A stretch of DNA of 64,000 nt from CAZZCU01 sp964652825. Lineage in GTDB: Bacteria > Bdellovibrionota_B > Oligoflexia > Oligoflexales > CAZZCU01. The notes beneath the pieces were generated by a model, which had not been told where the DNA came from, searched no databases, and saw only the letters and a list, made by a program, of their open reading frames with translations. The stretch lies in NCBI GenBank assembly GCA_964652825.1, contig CAZZCU010000013.1:1-64000 (forward strand), in the 5' to 3' direction. Positions 1 to 7,268 of this stretch are shown here, in pieces (position 1 is the stretch's first letter; each line of letters opens with the position of its first letter). The position numbers and the translations under genes are program-made.

Positions 1-30
1 CTCAGGTCATGAAGTGACATGTGGGAAGAA

Positions 31-46
31 GCCCACCTAAGTGGGC
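31..46 (-). terminator. Possible terminator hairpin after bcp
   Basis: A 6-bp GC-rich stem (GCCCAC/GTGGGC) with a 4-nt loop lies 14 bases past the bcp stop codon. Read on the minus strand it is followed by TTCTTCCC, only a weak T-tract. It could be a modest intrinsic terminator for the pyrD-HD-bcp transcript. Confidence 0.4.
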
Positions 47-59
47 CAGTTTATAACGT

Positions 60-563
60 TTATAAAGTCTTTAGCGCGGCTATAACTTCATCCGTATGGC
101 CGGTGACTTTAACGTCTGGCCAGACGGCGGCAATCTTGCCATTTTTACTGATCAGAAACGTTGCCCGCTGCATGCCCATATACTTGCGGCCATACATGCT
201 TTTTTCCAACCAGACGCCGTATTTTTCTGCCAGCTTATGATCTTCATCGATCAGCAACGGAAATTTTAATTTGTATTTATCCTTGAATTTAAGATGCGAT
301 TTGGCGCTGTCTTTACTGACACCAACCACCACCGCGCCGAGCTTAGCATATTGCTTTGCATCATCCTGAAACGCGCAGGCTTGCGCGGTACAACCTGGCG
401 TATCGTCTTTGGGATAAAAATACAGTACCACGTGCTTCTCGCCTTTGTAGTCGGCTAGCTTAAAGGTCTCGCCATCATCAGTCGGTGCCGAAAAAGCCGG
501 TGCCGTGGCGCCGATCTTCGGCATGTCGGGAAAATCATCCAGAGTCTTGCTACTTTTGGCCAT
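60..563 (-). CDS. bcp: Peroxiredoxin, Bcp/PrxQ type (thiol peroxidase)
   Basis: This 167-residue cytoplasmic thiol peroxidase should reduce H2O2 and organic hydroperoxides using thioredoxin. The motif DDTPGCTAQAC carries the peroxidatic Cys58 and a resolving-Cys candidate, Cys63, the two-Cys spacing of BCP/PrxQ proteins. The thioredoxin-like core follows (VVLYFYPKD strand, later RATFLISKNGKIAAVW). The reading frame stays open upstream to about 719, but ATG 563 has an AAGGAG ribosome binding site about 8 bases upstream and gives the normal family length, so I use it. It starts 28 bases after the HD-domain gene and is probably the last gene of a pyrD-HD-bcp operon. Family assignment is firm; electron donor and substrate range are inferred. 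Confidence 0.93.
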   Translation of the reverse strand: MAKSSKTLDDFPDMPKIGATAPAFSAPTDDGETFKLADYKGEKHVVLYFYPKDDTPGCTAQACAFQDDAKQYAKLGAVVVGVSKDSAKSHLKFKDKYKLKFPLLIDEDHKLAEKYGVWLEKSMYGRKYMGMQRATFLISKNGKIAAVWPDVKVTGHTDEVIAALKTL

Positions 564-591
564 AATTATACTCCTTGGTGACAATGTTCGG

Positions 592-2154
592 TTAACTACG
601 AATATTCTGCAGGTCTTCGACGATCGCGCGCTTGATTTTCTGCGGCAGGCTTTGACCATCGGTGTCCACGTCGTCGGCAATGTAGAGACGATGAATAGCC
701 GTGCCAGAATTATTGTCAATCAATTGCGAGTAGTCCTCGATCGGCACGACGCGTGGAAATTGCCGCACGTCTTTTTTAATCAGGCGCAGATAATTCTGAC
801 TCGGCGCATCCGGATCGGTACGCGGACGAAAGCGCGTCAGCGAATTTTCCGAGGATATTTGCTCATAAGGAACTTTTAGTTTTTCGAGCACGTTTTTCGC
901 GCGTTCGAGCGATTTAACATTCGGCTTGTTCTCGTTACTACCACTCACTTCGTACACGCGCTTCCATAAGCGCCGATCATAAAGCGCGCCGCGCATTAAT
1001 TTATTAAAACGTTCCAGCTTCTGCTGATCCCAATTTTTGGTGGCGGCCGCAGCCTGTAGCTGCGCACCCATGTTGTATTCATCGGACTCAGCGTAGGCAG
1101 CTACCGCGGCTGGCAAACGCCAATCGCCCAGCATGTTCGCCATGTGCTGTAACATCGCCTCGGCACCGACGCCGGTCTTGTGAAAATACAATTGCAAATA
1201 CATTGAGTACCGAGCGCGCAGGTAATCCTCAAACGCCGCCAATCCGGAAAAATTAATTGCCACATGCAGACTTTCGTCACTATCGGAATAATAAATAGAT
1301 AACGAATCAAAAATCCGCCCGGCGTCAAAGATGCCGTAAACCACACCGCATTCTTTGGAATCGCGCAGCAGGTAATCCATGCGATCGATATCCAATTCAC
1401 CGGAGATCAACTCATGCAGTAGTTTATAGACGCCATGTGCCCGCAGTGGTGATCCAGGGGCCGGCTCGATGTCCCAGGTGATAACGGCGGCGATATCCTG
1501 CGGCTGAATCTTGAGCGGCAGCCGCGGGTAACGTTCGTAAGTGTCGTTCAGCAATTTATCGATCATCAGCAACGAGAAAACCTCGTGCCGCACCGGTACG
1601 CGACTAGGGTCTTTACCCTGCTCGCGCATGCGTTTTATCCGTTTTTCGAGGTAGGTGCGCAGATATTCCGGCGCATTCTGGTTTGCCTCGATGACCGCGG
1701 TCCAGCTCGGTAGAAAACGCTCACCGCTATGGGAAAACGCCGGATGACCAACATCGTGCAGCAACGCCGCCAACCGCAAAGTCTGTAAGGCGTAGTCTGA
1801 TTCAAAAACCACCGGCACCAGCGGGAACGTTGGCGCCAGCAGACCGTGTCGCACCTTCTTGCCATTTTGTAATTCGATACTGGCAAAATCAGGATAGCGC
1901 GCCAGGCTGTTGGCCAGGCGCTTTTGATTCGCGTGCAACTTCTCCCAGGCAATACCGGCGAGCTGCATGACGCCGAGCGAATGTTCAAAACGCGTATGAC
2001 TGGCACCGGGGAATACCAGACTCAAGAATGCCAGCTGCTTGATCCGGCGCAGACGTTGCACGTACTCGTGATTGATGACAGCGTCTTCCAGCTCGCTAAC
2101 ATCAATGGTGCCGTGGACATTGCCACGCACGCGGCGAACAATCTCAAGACTCAT
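592..2154 (-). CDS. HD-superfamily metal-dependent phosphohydrolase (dGTPase-like)
   Basis: This 520-residue protein belongs to the HD-domain family related to dNTP triphosphohydrolases and SAMHD1. Visible motifs in order are HTRFEHSLGVM (first metal His), AALLHDVGHPAFSHSGE (HD pair and following His), and DIDRMDYLLRDS (last metal Asp region). The conserved N-terminus with RIKQLAF also fits this family. The likely role is dNTP or other nucleotide hydrolysis in the cytoplasm, but many relatives have no proven substrate, so I do not assign a gene symbol. ATG 2154 lies inside the 3' end of pyrD (11-base overlap) with AGG about 9 bases upstream, implying translational coupling to pyrD. That pairing of pyrimidine synthesis with nucleotide turnover is plausible but unproven. 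Confidence 0.88.
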   Translation of the reverse strand: MSLEIVRRVRGNVHGTIDVSELEDAVINHEYVQRLRRIKQLAFLSLVFPGASHTRFEHSLGVMQLAGIAWEKLHANQKRLANSLARYPDFASIELQNGKKVRHGLLAPTFPLVPVVFESDYALQTLRLAALLHDVGHPAFSHSGERFLPSWTAVIEANQNAPEYLRTYLEKRIKRMREQGKDPSRVPVRHEVFSLLMIDKLLNDTYERYPRLPLKIQPQDIAAVITWDIEPAPGSPLRAHGVYKLLHELISGELDIDRMDYLLRDSKECGVVYGIFDAGRIFDSLSIYYSDSDESLHVAINFSGLAAFEDYLRARYSMYLQLYFHKTGVGAEAMLQHMANMLGDWRLPAAVAAYAESDEYNMGAQLQAAAATKNWDQQKLERFNKLMRGALYDRRLWKRVYEVSGSNENKPNVKSLERAKNVLEKLKVPYEQISSENSLTRFRPRTDPDAPSQNYLRLIKKDVRQFPRVVPIEDYSQLIDNNSGTAIHRLYIADDVDTDGQSLPQKIKRAIVEDLQNIRS

Positions 2155-3214
2155 AATAAGTACCTATGATGTCGCTGAGCGAAGTGATGCCGCGTAAACG
2201 CATCTCCGCCGCCAGCTCGGTCAGCATCTCCGCAACCACCCAGGGGCCACGATAAACCAACGCCGAGTATAGCTGCACGGCACAAGCGCCACGCAACATT
2301 TTCTGCACGATATCGGCACCGCTTAAAACACCGCCGGAAGCAATCATCGGCAACGCCCCACGATGCACCTCCCAGGCCCATTCGAGACAAGCACCGGCCT
2401 GCACCGCCAGCGGGTGACCGCTTTGGCCACCAGTCTCAGGGAAGACCACCCGATGCGTGTTGGTCAGAATAATACCGCCGAAACCAGCCTTGGCGATCGC
2501 CTCAACCAGAATTTGGAGTTGTTTTTTGGGCATGTCGGGATCGAGCTTCAACCAAACCTTGCCGACTTTGTAGCCCTGACGTTCAGCGAGCATATCGATA
2601 AAATCACGATTGGCGAGATCACGCAGCCCCACCGTATTCGGCGAAGAAACGTTAGCAACCAGATAACTCGCAAGCTCGGCAAACGTCTCAATGCCATTGA
2701 TATAGTCATCAACCGCGGCGTCTTCCGACGTGTCACGATTCTTGCCGATGTTAACACCAAGCGGTACAGTCTCATGTCGCCAGCCAAGCGCGCGCAGGCG
2801 TTTGGCCACCGCGGTCGCGCCATCACTGTTGAAGCCCATGCGATTCACTAACGCCATCTGCGCTGCATCGCGAAACACGCGTGGCCGCGGATTGCCGGGC
2901 TGCGGTTTGGGAGTGACTGTGCCGATTTCGAGAAAAGAAAAACCCATACGCGCGAACGCCTGCGGGCACAACGCCTGCTTGTCAAAGCCTGCGGCAAGAC
3001 CGATCGGATGCGGCAACTCCCCGACCCCGGGAATCGTCGTGCGGCATCCGGAAAGATAATGATCCAATGATGGCGCCGGCAAATAATCCAACAGCCCGCG
3101 ACACAGCAACCACATGCCGACATCGTGCGCCGCCTCCGCCGGCAACAAGCGCAAACCTGCTGTTCCCAGTGAGCCGAGCAATCTGGCAAAACCATCGTAG
3201 GTGAAATCGATCAT
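2144..3214 (-). CDS. pyrD: Dihydroorotate dehydrogenase (quinone), class 2
   Basis: This protein oxidises dihydroorotate to orotate in pyrimidine synthesis, passing electrons to membrane quinone through FMN. The 356-residue length and the N-terminal extension (FTYDGFARLLG and an amphipathic stretch) are typical of membrane-associated class 2 enzymes. Motifs seen: IGLAAGFDKQA, NRMGFNSDGA, the catalytic-loop region NVSSPNTVGLR (class 2 uses Ser as base), KLDPDMP, GGIILTNTH and a phosphate-binding ASGGVLSGAD. The frame extends upstream with a TTG at 3286, but ATG 3214 begins exactly where homologues do. It is divergent from the membrane protein at 3320 and overlaps the downstream HD-domain gene by 11 bases. 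Confidence 0.96.
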   Translation of the reverse strand: MIDFTYDGFARLLGSLGTAGLRLLPAEAAHDVGMWLLCRGLLDYLPAPSLDHYLSGCRTTIPGVGELPHPIGLAAGFDKQALCPQAFARMGFSFLEIGTVTPKPQPGNPRPRVFRDAAQMALVNRMGFNSDGATAVAKRLRALGWRHETVPLGVNIGKNRDTSEDAAVDDYINGIETFAELASYLVANVSSPNTVGLRDLANRDFIDMLAERQGYKVGKVWLKLDPDMPKKQLQILVEAIAKAGFGGIILTNTHRVVFPETGGQSGHPLAVQAGACLEWAWEVHRGALPMIASGGVLSGADIVQKMLRGACAVQLYSALVYRGPWVVAEMLTELAAEMRLRGITSLSDIIGTYYES

Positions 3215-3319
3215 GTACCGTCGCAACCTGAAGTAGTTCTTTTCGCGCAGAGCTGGCAAACTACCGTATCTGACGAAAAATGACAAATACTCAACCCCCG
3301 GCCGGGACCATTGTCAGCT

Positions 3320-4000
3320 ATGAGCACACGGCGGCACCAACCTCCGAAAATCCTGCGGCGTTTTACCGAGCGCATGGCCGCGCAAAACGAGCTGCGCACG
3401 GCTGGCGAGCGGCGGCATGAGATACTGTGGCTGGTGCTCTATGGTATTCTCGGGACGATCAAGCTCATTTTTCTCGATCAAACCGGCGACGGCGGGAACG
3501 AGGTTCAACATATTTTTGAGCCACTGATTCTCGGGACGCTTGCCGATTGCCTGGCGCAACTTTGTCTGTTGTGGTTCGTCTTTGCCTATTTTCGCCGCCG
3601 CAATATTTACAGCGAAAATTTCCTCGGTATTTTGGCCGGAGCCGTGCTTGGTTTCCTGCTAGTCCTCTATATGGCGGTGGATAATACCTACATTGCTGGC
3701 ACTCAGGCGCTGCTTGCTCAGTGTCTGCGCTATCTTGCTCTCGCCGTAGCGACGATTCTCGCCATGCAAAATCTGGTGTACCTGGCAGTGACGCGGACGA
3801 GCAAAGTCCGCTTGATCGCGCACGGCGTGCTCCTGGGATGTTTGATCATATCTTTGTTTGTCTTCACCGACGCCTGGCAGGCGCAACTGACAGCGAGCGC
3901 ACGCTGGCATGATTACTTATACGAGGCGGCGCTGCTCGGTATTTTCGCTGTAATCATCAGCTACGAAGTTTTCCAGGGACATAAGCAAAAAATATCTTGA
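3320..4000 (+). CDS. Unknown multi-pass membrane protein
   Basis: I do not recognise this 226-residue protein. After a basic N-terminus (about 40 residues, many Arg) it has about six hydrophobic segments, for example LWLVLYGILGTIKLIF, LCLLWFVFAYF, LGILAGAVLGFLLVLYM, ALAVATILAMQNLVYL, LLGCLIISLFVFT and ALLGIFAVIISYEVF, so it is an inner-membrane protein. ATG 3320 is preferred over the TTG nine bases earlier; the ribosome binding site is weak. It is divergent from pyrD. Its stop codon shares its last two bases with the first copy of the 51-bp repeat at 3999, so its 3' end may have been formed by the repeat-bearing insertion. Confidence 0.7.
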   Translation: MSTRRHQPPKILRRFTERMAAQNELRTAGERRHEILWLVLYGILGTIKLIFLDQTGDGGNEVQHIFEPLILGTLADCLAQLCLLWFVFAYFRRRNIYSENFLGILAGAVLGFLLVLYMAVDNTYIAGTQALLAQCLRYLALAVATILAMQNLVYLAVTRTSKVRLIAHGVLLGCLIISLFVFTDAWQAQLTASARWHDYLYEAALLGIFAVIISYEVFQGHKQKIS

Positions 4001-4049
4001 GCGGGCTAAGTAATTCCGCTTTCGGCTGGCAGCTAACGGCTGCCGGCAA
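3999..4049 (+). repeat. 51-bp direct repeat, copy 1
   Basis: This is identical to 4439-4489. It begins with the GA of the upstream TGA stop codon, continues through GCGGGCTAAGTAATTCCGC and contains an imperfect palindrome (GGCTGGCAGCTAACGGCTGCC). Similarity to copy 2 continues with mismatches for roughly 30 bases more. In copy 2 the first bases encode the last residues (ERAK) and stop of the four-helix-bundle gene, so copy 1 looks like the 3' remnant of an earlier cassette. Confidence 0.9.
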
Positions 4050-4093
4050 ACGCTACTGCTGACTGATTCAATGACTAAATGTCGCTATGCCTA

Positions 4094-4144
4094 CTCCTTT
4101 CAAAAAAATGGTCTCCCCTAATGGGACCATTTTTTTGAAAGGAG
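4094..4144 (+). promoter_or_regulatory. Perfect 20-bp hairpin covering the RBS of the four-helix-bundle gene
   Basis: Arms 4094-4113 and 4125-4144 are perfectly complementary over 20 bp around an 11-nt loop (4114-4124). The right arm ends in AAAGGAG, which is the only plausible ribosome binding site for ATG 4151. In RNA the hairpin would hide that site. It has no T-tract on its 3' side, so it does not look like a terminator. Relatives of this protein family are encoded inside 23S rRNA intervening sequences, which also form long terminal stems; that relationship is an inference. Confidence 0.8.
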
Positions 4145-4150
4145 CAGCCC

Positions 4151-4453
4151 ATGCAAAACTTCCGTACCTTAGATCTCGCCATTACCTTCTACCATCAGAG
4201 TCAAGCACTTGGCCTCAGAGGCACTCTCCGGGACCAGCTGCAAAGGGCTGCACTCAGTATCCCGCTTAATCTTTGCGAAGCGCGAGGTAGGCCCACTCGC
4301 AAAGATCAGCTTCGCTTCTTCCACATCGCCATGGGTTCTGTCAGAGAGTCACAGGGATTACTCAAGATTGCGGGATTTGAGTCGAGCGAGTGCTTTGGCA
4401 CTTTGGATCGAGTTGGTGCTTCGCTCTATCGTCTGATCGAGCGGGCTAAGTAA
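4151..4453 (+). CDS. Four-helix-bundle protein (23S rRNA intervening-sequence family)
   Basis: This 100-residue protein matches the S23/IVS-encoded four-helix-bundle family: an N-terminal NFRTLDLAITFYHQSQ helix, then LRDQLQRAALSIPLNLCEAR, the family's most conserved stretch, then FFHIAMGSVRES and a C-terminal helix ending LIERAK. These proteins form pentameric helical bundles and occur in rRNA intervening sequences and as scattered chromosomal cassettes; their biochemical role is unknown. Its SD sequence is buried in the hairpin at 4094-4144. Direct repeats at 3999 and 4439 flank it, and the second repeat overlaps its last codons. The unit from repeat to repeat is 440 bp. It separates the membrane-protein gene from argR and looks like an inserted cassette. 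Confidence 0.88.
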   Translation: MQNFRTLDLAITFYHQSQALGLRGTLRDQLQRAALSIPLNLCEARGRPTRKDQLRFFHIAMGSVRESQGLLKIAGFESSECFGTLDRVGASLYRLIERAK

Positions 4454-4489
4454 TTCCGCTTTCGGCTGGCAGCTAACGGCTGCCGGCAA
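4439..4489 (+). repeat. 51-bp direct repeat, copy 2
   Basis: This is identical to 3999-4049. It starts in the last four codons of the four-helix-bundle gene and carries its TAA stop. The GC-rich inner palindrome could form a stem after the stop codon. The downstream ~30 bases resemble those after copy 1, with several mismatches. Confidence 0.9.
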
Positions 4490-4596
4490 TCTGTTACTAC
4501 TGACAGATACGGTGACCAGTAACGAAATTCGGTTACTGATATCCAATTATTTCTAACTAAAAAATCTATACATTTATCCAAACCAATGTATAATGA

Positions 4597-4640
4597 TGAA
4601 TAAATATACATTTTATTCATATTTTTTGAATAAATTTGCA
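4597..4640 (+). promoter_or_regulatory. Putative tandem ARG boxes (ArgR operators)
   Basis: The AT-rich stretch before argR holds TGAATAAATATACA (4597-4610) and TGAATAAATTTGCA (4627-4640). Between them is a half-site ATTCA at 4615-4619. The known ArgR box is TGAAT-wwww-ATTCA; the first copy has one mismatch and the second two. Start-to-start spacing is 30 bp, not the usual 21, so exact box borders are uncertain. Location just upstream of ATG 4659 suggests autoregulation of argR and control of the arg genes behind it. Confidence 0.6.
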
Positions 4641-4658
4641 TTTTTATACAGAGAAACG

Positions 4659-5084
4659 ATGAATAAACGCGCACGACAAACCAAGTTAGCCAATCTTCTG
4701 CGGGAAGCCCCCACCGGCAACCAGGCGGAGCTGCAGCGGCGTTTGCGCAAAGTCGGCATTGCGACCACGCAAGCGAGTATCTCGCGCGATCTTGCCGAGC
4801 TGAGTGCCGTCAAAGTTGATGGTGTTTATCGCCTGCCGACACTGGATAAAGGTGAGTCATCAGTGGTCGATCGTTTGGATGCCGAACGTGCCGGCGACAA
4901 TCTGATTGTTCTCAAAACTGGCCCTGGGCACGCCGCGGTTGCCGGTGTGCATATCGATCGCGCTAAGATCTCGGAAATCATCGGCACTATCGCCGGTGAT
5001 GACACCATTTTTATCGCCGTCGCCAATCGTGATAACCAGACACGGGTTATCAAAAAAATCTTCACTCTCTTTGGGCACGCCTAA
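4659..5084 (+). CDS. argR: Arginine repressor ArgR
   Basis: This 141-residue DNA-binding regulator senses L-arginine. The N-terminal winged helix (about residues 1-70) includes TTQASISRDLAELSAVKV, the recognition-helix region. The C-terminal hexamerisation and arginine-binding domain ends with the family motif GTIAGDDTIFIA. The frame is open upstream to 4593, but that segment is translated operator-like AT-rich DNA; ATG 4659 has GAGA about 8 bases upstream and matches homologue starts. It is the first gene of the arg cluster, 35 bases before the P-loop protein, and lies behind putative ARG boxes. Confidence 0.95.
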   Translation: MNKRARQTKLANLLREAPTGNQAELQRRLRKVGIATTQASISRDLAELSAVKVDGVYRLPTLDKGESSVVDRLDAERAGDNLIVLKTGPGHAAVAGVHIDRAKISEIIGTIAGDDTIFIAVANRDNQTRVIKKIFTLFGHA

Positions 5085-5119
5085 GATAGGCAACCTGAAC
5101 AAGAAAGGAAAATATCGTT

Positions 5120-6220
5120 ATGCAAGCTCTCACTCCCTTCGCTCTTAAAGAGTACCAGCCTAATCTAAATTTGGCCGGTGAGCTTATCCGCGCGCAAAAA
5201 ATCGCGTCGGCAGCGGTGCGCATGGAACTGGGACCGGTGCTATCGATTGTTCCGACCCTGGAATCTCCACGTGCGGGCGATGTTGTTGCCGTGCGTGTTC
5301 TGACCGAAAACGCGACTTACGGCGTGCTGGAGCTGGCACAGGGACGCCACGCGCGCTTGAACAGTCATGACATCGTCATCGGCGTGTTGGGTGCACGCAA
5401 AGCACTCAAGGGCTTTGTTGGTGCCGTACCGGCTAAACTCGAACAAGGCGATATCCTGCACCTGCTCAACATGGGCGGCGTCATGGGTGTATGCACTGGC
5501 GGCAGCTCGGAGCTTGGTCAGGCGATTCAACTGGAATTCCTAGGCGCGGTTCTCGACGGTGATAAACCGGCGACCATCAAAACGACAGCGCTGCCACCGG
5601 CGATTTCGCTCAAGAAAGGTGCACCGCTGATTATCGTCGGTGGTACCTGCATGAACTCGGGCAAGACCCAGGTCGCCACACAGTTGATCAAGCATTTCAG
5701 CCGACAGGGTAAACGCGTCGCGGCAGCCAAATTATCGGGCGTCGCGTGTCTGCGCGACACACTCAACATGCGCGATCATGGTGCTTTCGAGACGTTGAGT
5801 TTTCACGATTGCGGTTTACCCTCGACCGTCGACATCACCGATCTCGCACCGTTCGCAAAAGCCGTACTCAACGAGTTGAACACGCATAACCCTGATTTGA
5901 TCATCGTCGAATTAGGCGATGGCATCCTCGGTGGTTATGGTGTCGGTTCGTTGCTGAAGGATCGCCAGCTGCGCGCGGCGTTTTCGGCGTTTATTTTCTG
6001 CGCCAGTGATTTTGTCGGTGCTTGGGGCGGCAAACAGCTGCTCGGCAAAATGGGTATACCCATCGATGTCATTTCCGGTTCCTGCACGGACAGCAATATG
6101 GGTATCGAATTCATTGGCGAACATCTGCAGATCCCCGCGGCCAACGCGCTCAAACAAGGTGAGGAACTCCATCAACTGGTGGCAGCGCGCCTACATGCTA
6201 AAAGCGAGGGTGGCTCATGA
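5120..6220 (+). CDS. P-loop protein of unknown function in the arg operon
   Basis: This 366-residue protein has two parts. The N-terminal part (about 1-160) looks beta-rich, with segments such as AGDVVAVRVL, YGVLELAQGRHARL and ILHLLNMGGVMG. The C-terminal part (about 168-360) is a P-loop NTPase-like domain. Its phosphate loop GTCMNSGKT (residues 175-183) has the G-x5-GKT spacing seen in dethiobiotin synthetase-like proteins. Later features are AAAKLSGVACLRD, LSFHDCGLPST and DLIIVELGDGILGG. It starts at ATG 5120 with AAAGGA upstream, and its TGA overlaps the argC ATG (ATGA), so it is translationally coupled to argC. I recall no characterised member in arginine synthesis. Options are a regulatory NTPase, a ligase, or an N-acyltransferase by distant analogy with the DUF1611 protein DgcN. 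Confidence 0.85.
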   Translation: MQALTPFALKEYQPNLNLAGELIRAQKIASAAVRMELGPVLSIVPTLESPRAGDVVAVRVLTENATYGVLELAQGRHARLNSHDIVIGVLGARKALKGFVGAVPAKLEQGDILHLLNMGGVMGVCTGGSSELGQAIQLEFLGAVLDGDKPATIKTTALPPAISLKKGAPLIIVGGTCMNSGKTQVATQLIKHFSRQGKRVAAAKLSGVACLRDTLNMRDHGAFETLSFHDCGLPSTVDITDLAPFAKAVLNELNTHNPDLIIVELGDGILGGYGVGSLLKDRQLRAAFSAFIFCASDFVGAWGGKQLLGKMGIPIDVISGSCTDSNMGIEFIGEHLQIPAANALKQGEELHQLVAARLHAKSEGGS

Positions 6221-7257
6221 TACGCGTCGGCATTATCGGCGCATCTGGCTATGGCGGTGCCGAGCTGTTGCGGATTTTCGCCAATCATCCGCAGGTAGAG
6301 GTTGTCTATGCGACCTCCAATGAATTTGCCGGCCAGCCACTGCACGCCGCACATGCGAATTTACGCGGCATTTATAATCTGCAATTCACCGCCACGCCGA
6401 CAGCGGCGACGGTCGACGCATTACCGGTAGTTGAGACGACTTTTCTGGCTTTGCCACATGGTCATGCGCTGCAATTGGCGCCGGCGCTGGCAACAAAAAC
6501 GCATATTATCGATCTTAGCGGTGACTTTCGCTTGCGCGATGGCGCGGTGTTTGAAAAATTTTATGGCAACAAACACACGCAACCGGCGCTGCAAAAACAG
6601 TTTGCTTATGGCTTGAGCGAAGTCACACGTGGCAAAATCCGCGAAGCCAAACACATTGCCAATCCGGGTTGTTTCGCAACGGCTATCCTACTGGGCCTGG
6701 TGCCATTGGCAGACAAGGATTTACTGAGCGGCCCGGTGATCGTCGATGCGAAAACCGGTTCGTCGGGGTCCGGCGCCAAAGCCGGCACCGGTACTCATCA
6801 TCCGGATCGCAGCGATAGTTTTTATGCTTACAAGCCGTTCGCGCATCAGCACACACCCGAGATCACACAGCTGTTGAACGATGTCAGCGGCGCTAACGAC
6901 TGGCAGGATCGTCTGATATTTCAAACACATTCGGCGCCCATGGTGCGCGGGATTTTTGCGTCGATCTATTGTCAGCTCAAAGAAGCTCGCAGCGTTGATG
7001 ATCTACGCGCGGTTTACGCCGAACGCTATGGCGCGAGTCCATTTATTCGCCTGGTCGATGGTTCACCGAATGTCAAATGGGTCGCGCATTCCAACTATGT
7101 CGATATCGGTTTTGCTACTAACGGACAAACAGCAATGATTTTTGTCGCCATTGATAACCTGCTCAAAGGTGCGGCTGGCCAAGCTGTGCAAAATTTTAAT
7201 CTGATGTTTGGTATCGAGGAAACCACCGGGCTACGCCTGTTGGCGAGTCACCCGTAA
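6217..7257 (+). CDS. argC: N-acyl-gamma-glutamyl-phosphate reductase
   Basis: This 346-residue enzyme reduces the N-acylglutamyl phosphate made by ArgB to the semialdehyde with NADPH. The N-terminal Rossmann motif is VGIIGASGYGGAELLRI and the catalytic cysteine is Cys152 in HIANPGCFATA. Further family markers are GSSGSGAKAGTGTHH and the C-terminal NLLKGAAGQAVQNFNLMFG. ATG 6217 overlaps the stop of the P-loop gene by 4 bases. Usually the substrate is N-acetylated; because the transcarbamylase in this cluster looks succinyl-specific, the acyl group here may be succinyl. Confidence 0.97.
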   Translation: MIRVGIIGASGYGGAELLRIFANHPQVEVVYATSNEFAGQPLHAAHANLRGIYNLQFTATPTAATVDALPVVETTFLALPHGHALQLAPALATKTHIIDLSGDFRLRDGAVFEKFYGNKHTQPALQKQFAYGLSEVTRGKIREAKHIANPGCFATAILLGLVPLADKDLLSGPVIVDAKTGSSGSGAKAGTGTHHPDRSDSFYAYKPFAHQHTPEITQLLNDVSGANDWQDRLIFQTHSAPMVRGIFASIYCQLKEARSVDDLRAVYAERYGASPFIRLVDGSPNVKWVAHSNYVDIGFATNGQTAMIFVAIDNLLKGAAGQAVQNFNLMFGIEETTGLRLLASHP

Positions 7258-7268
7258 GGACGATGGCA

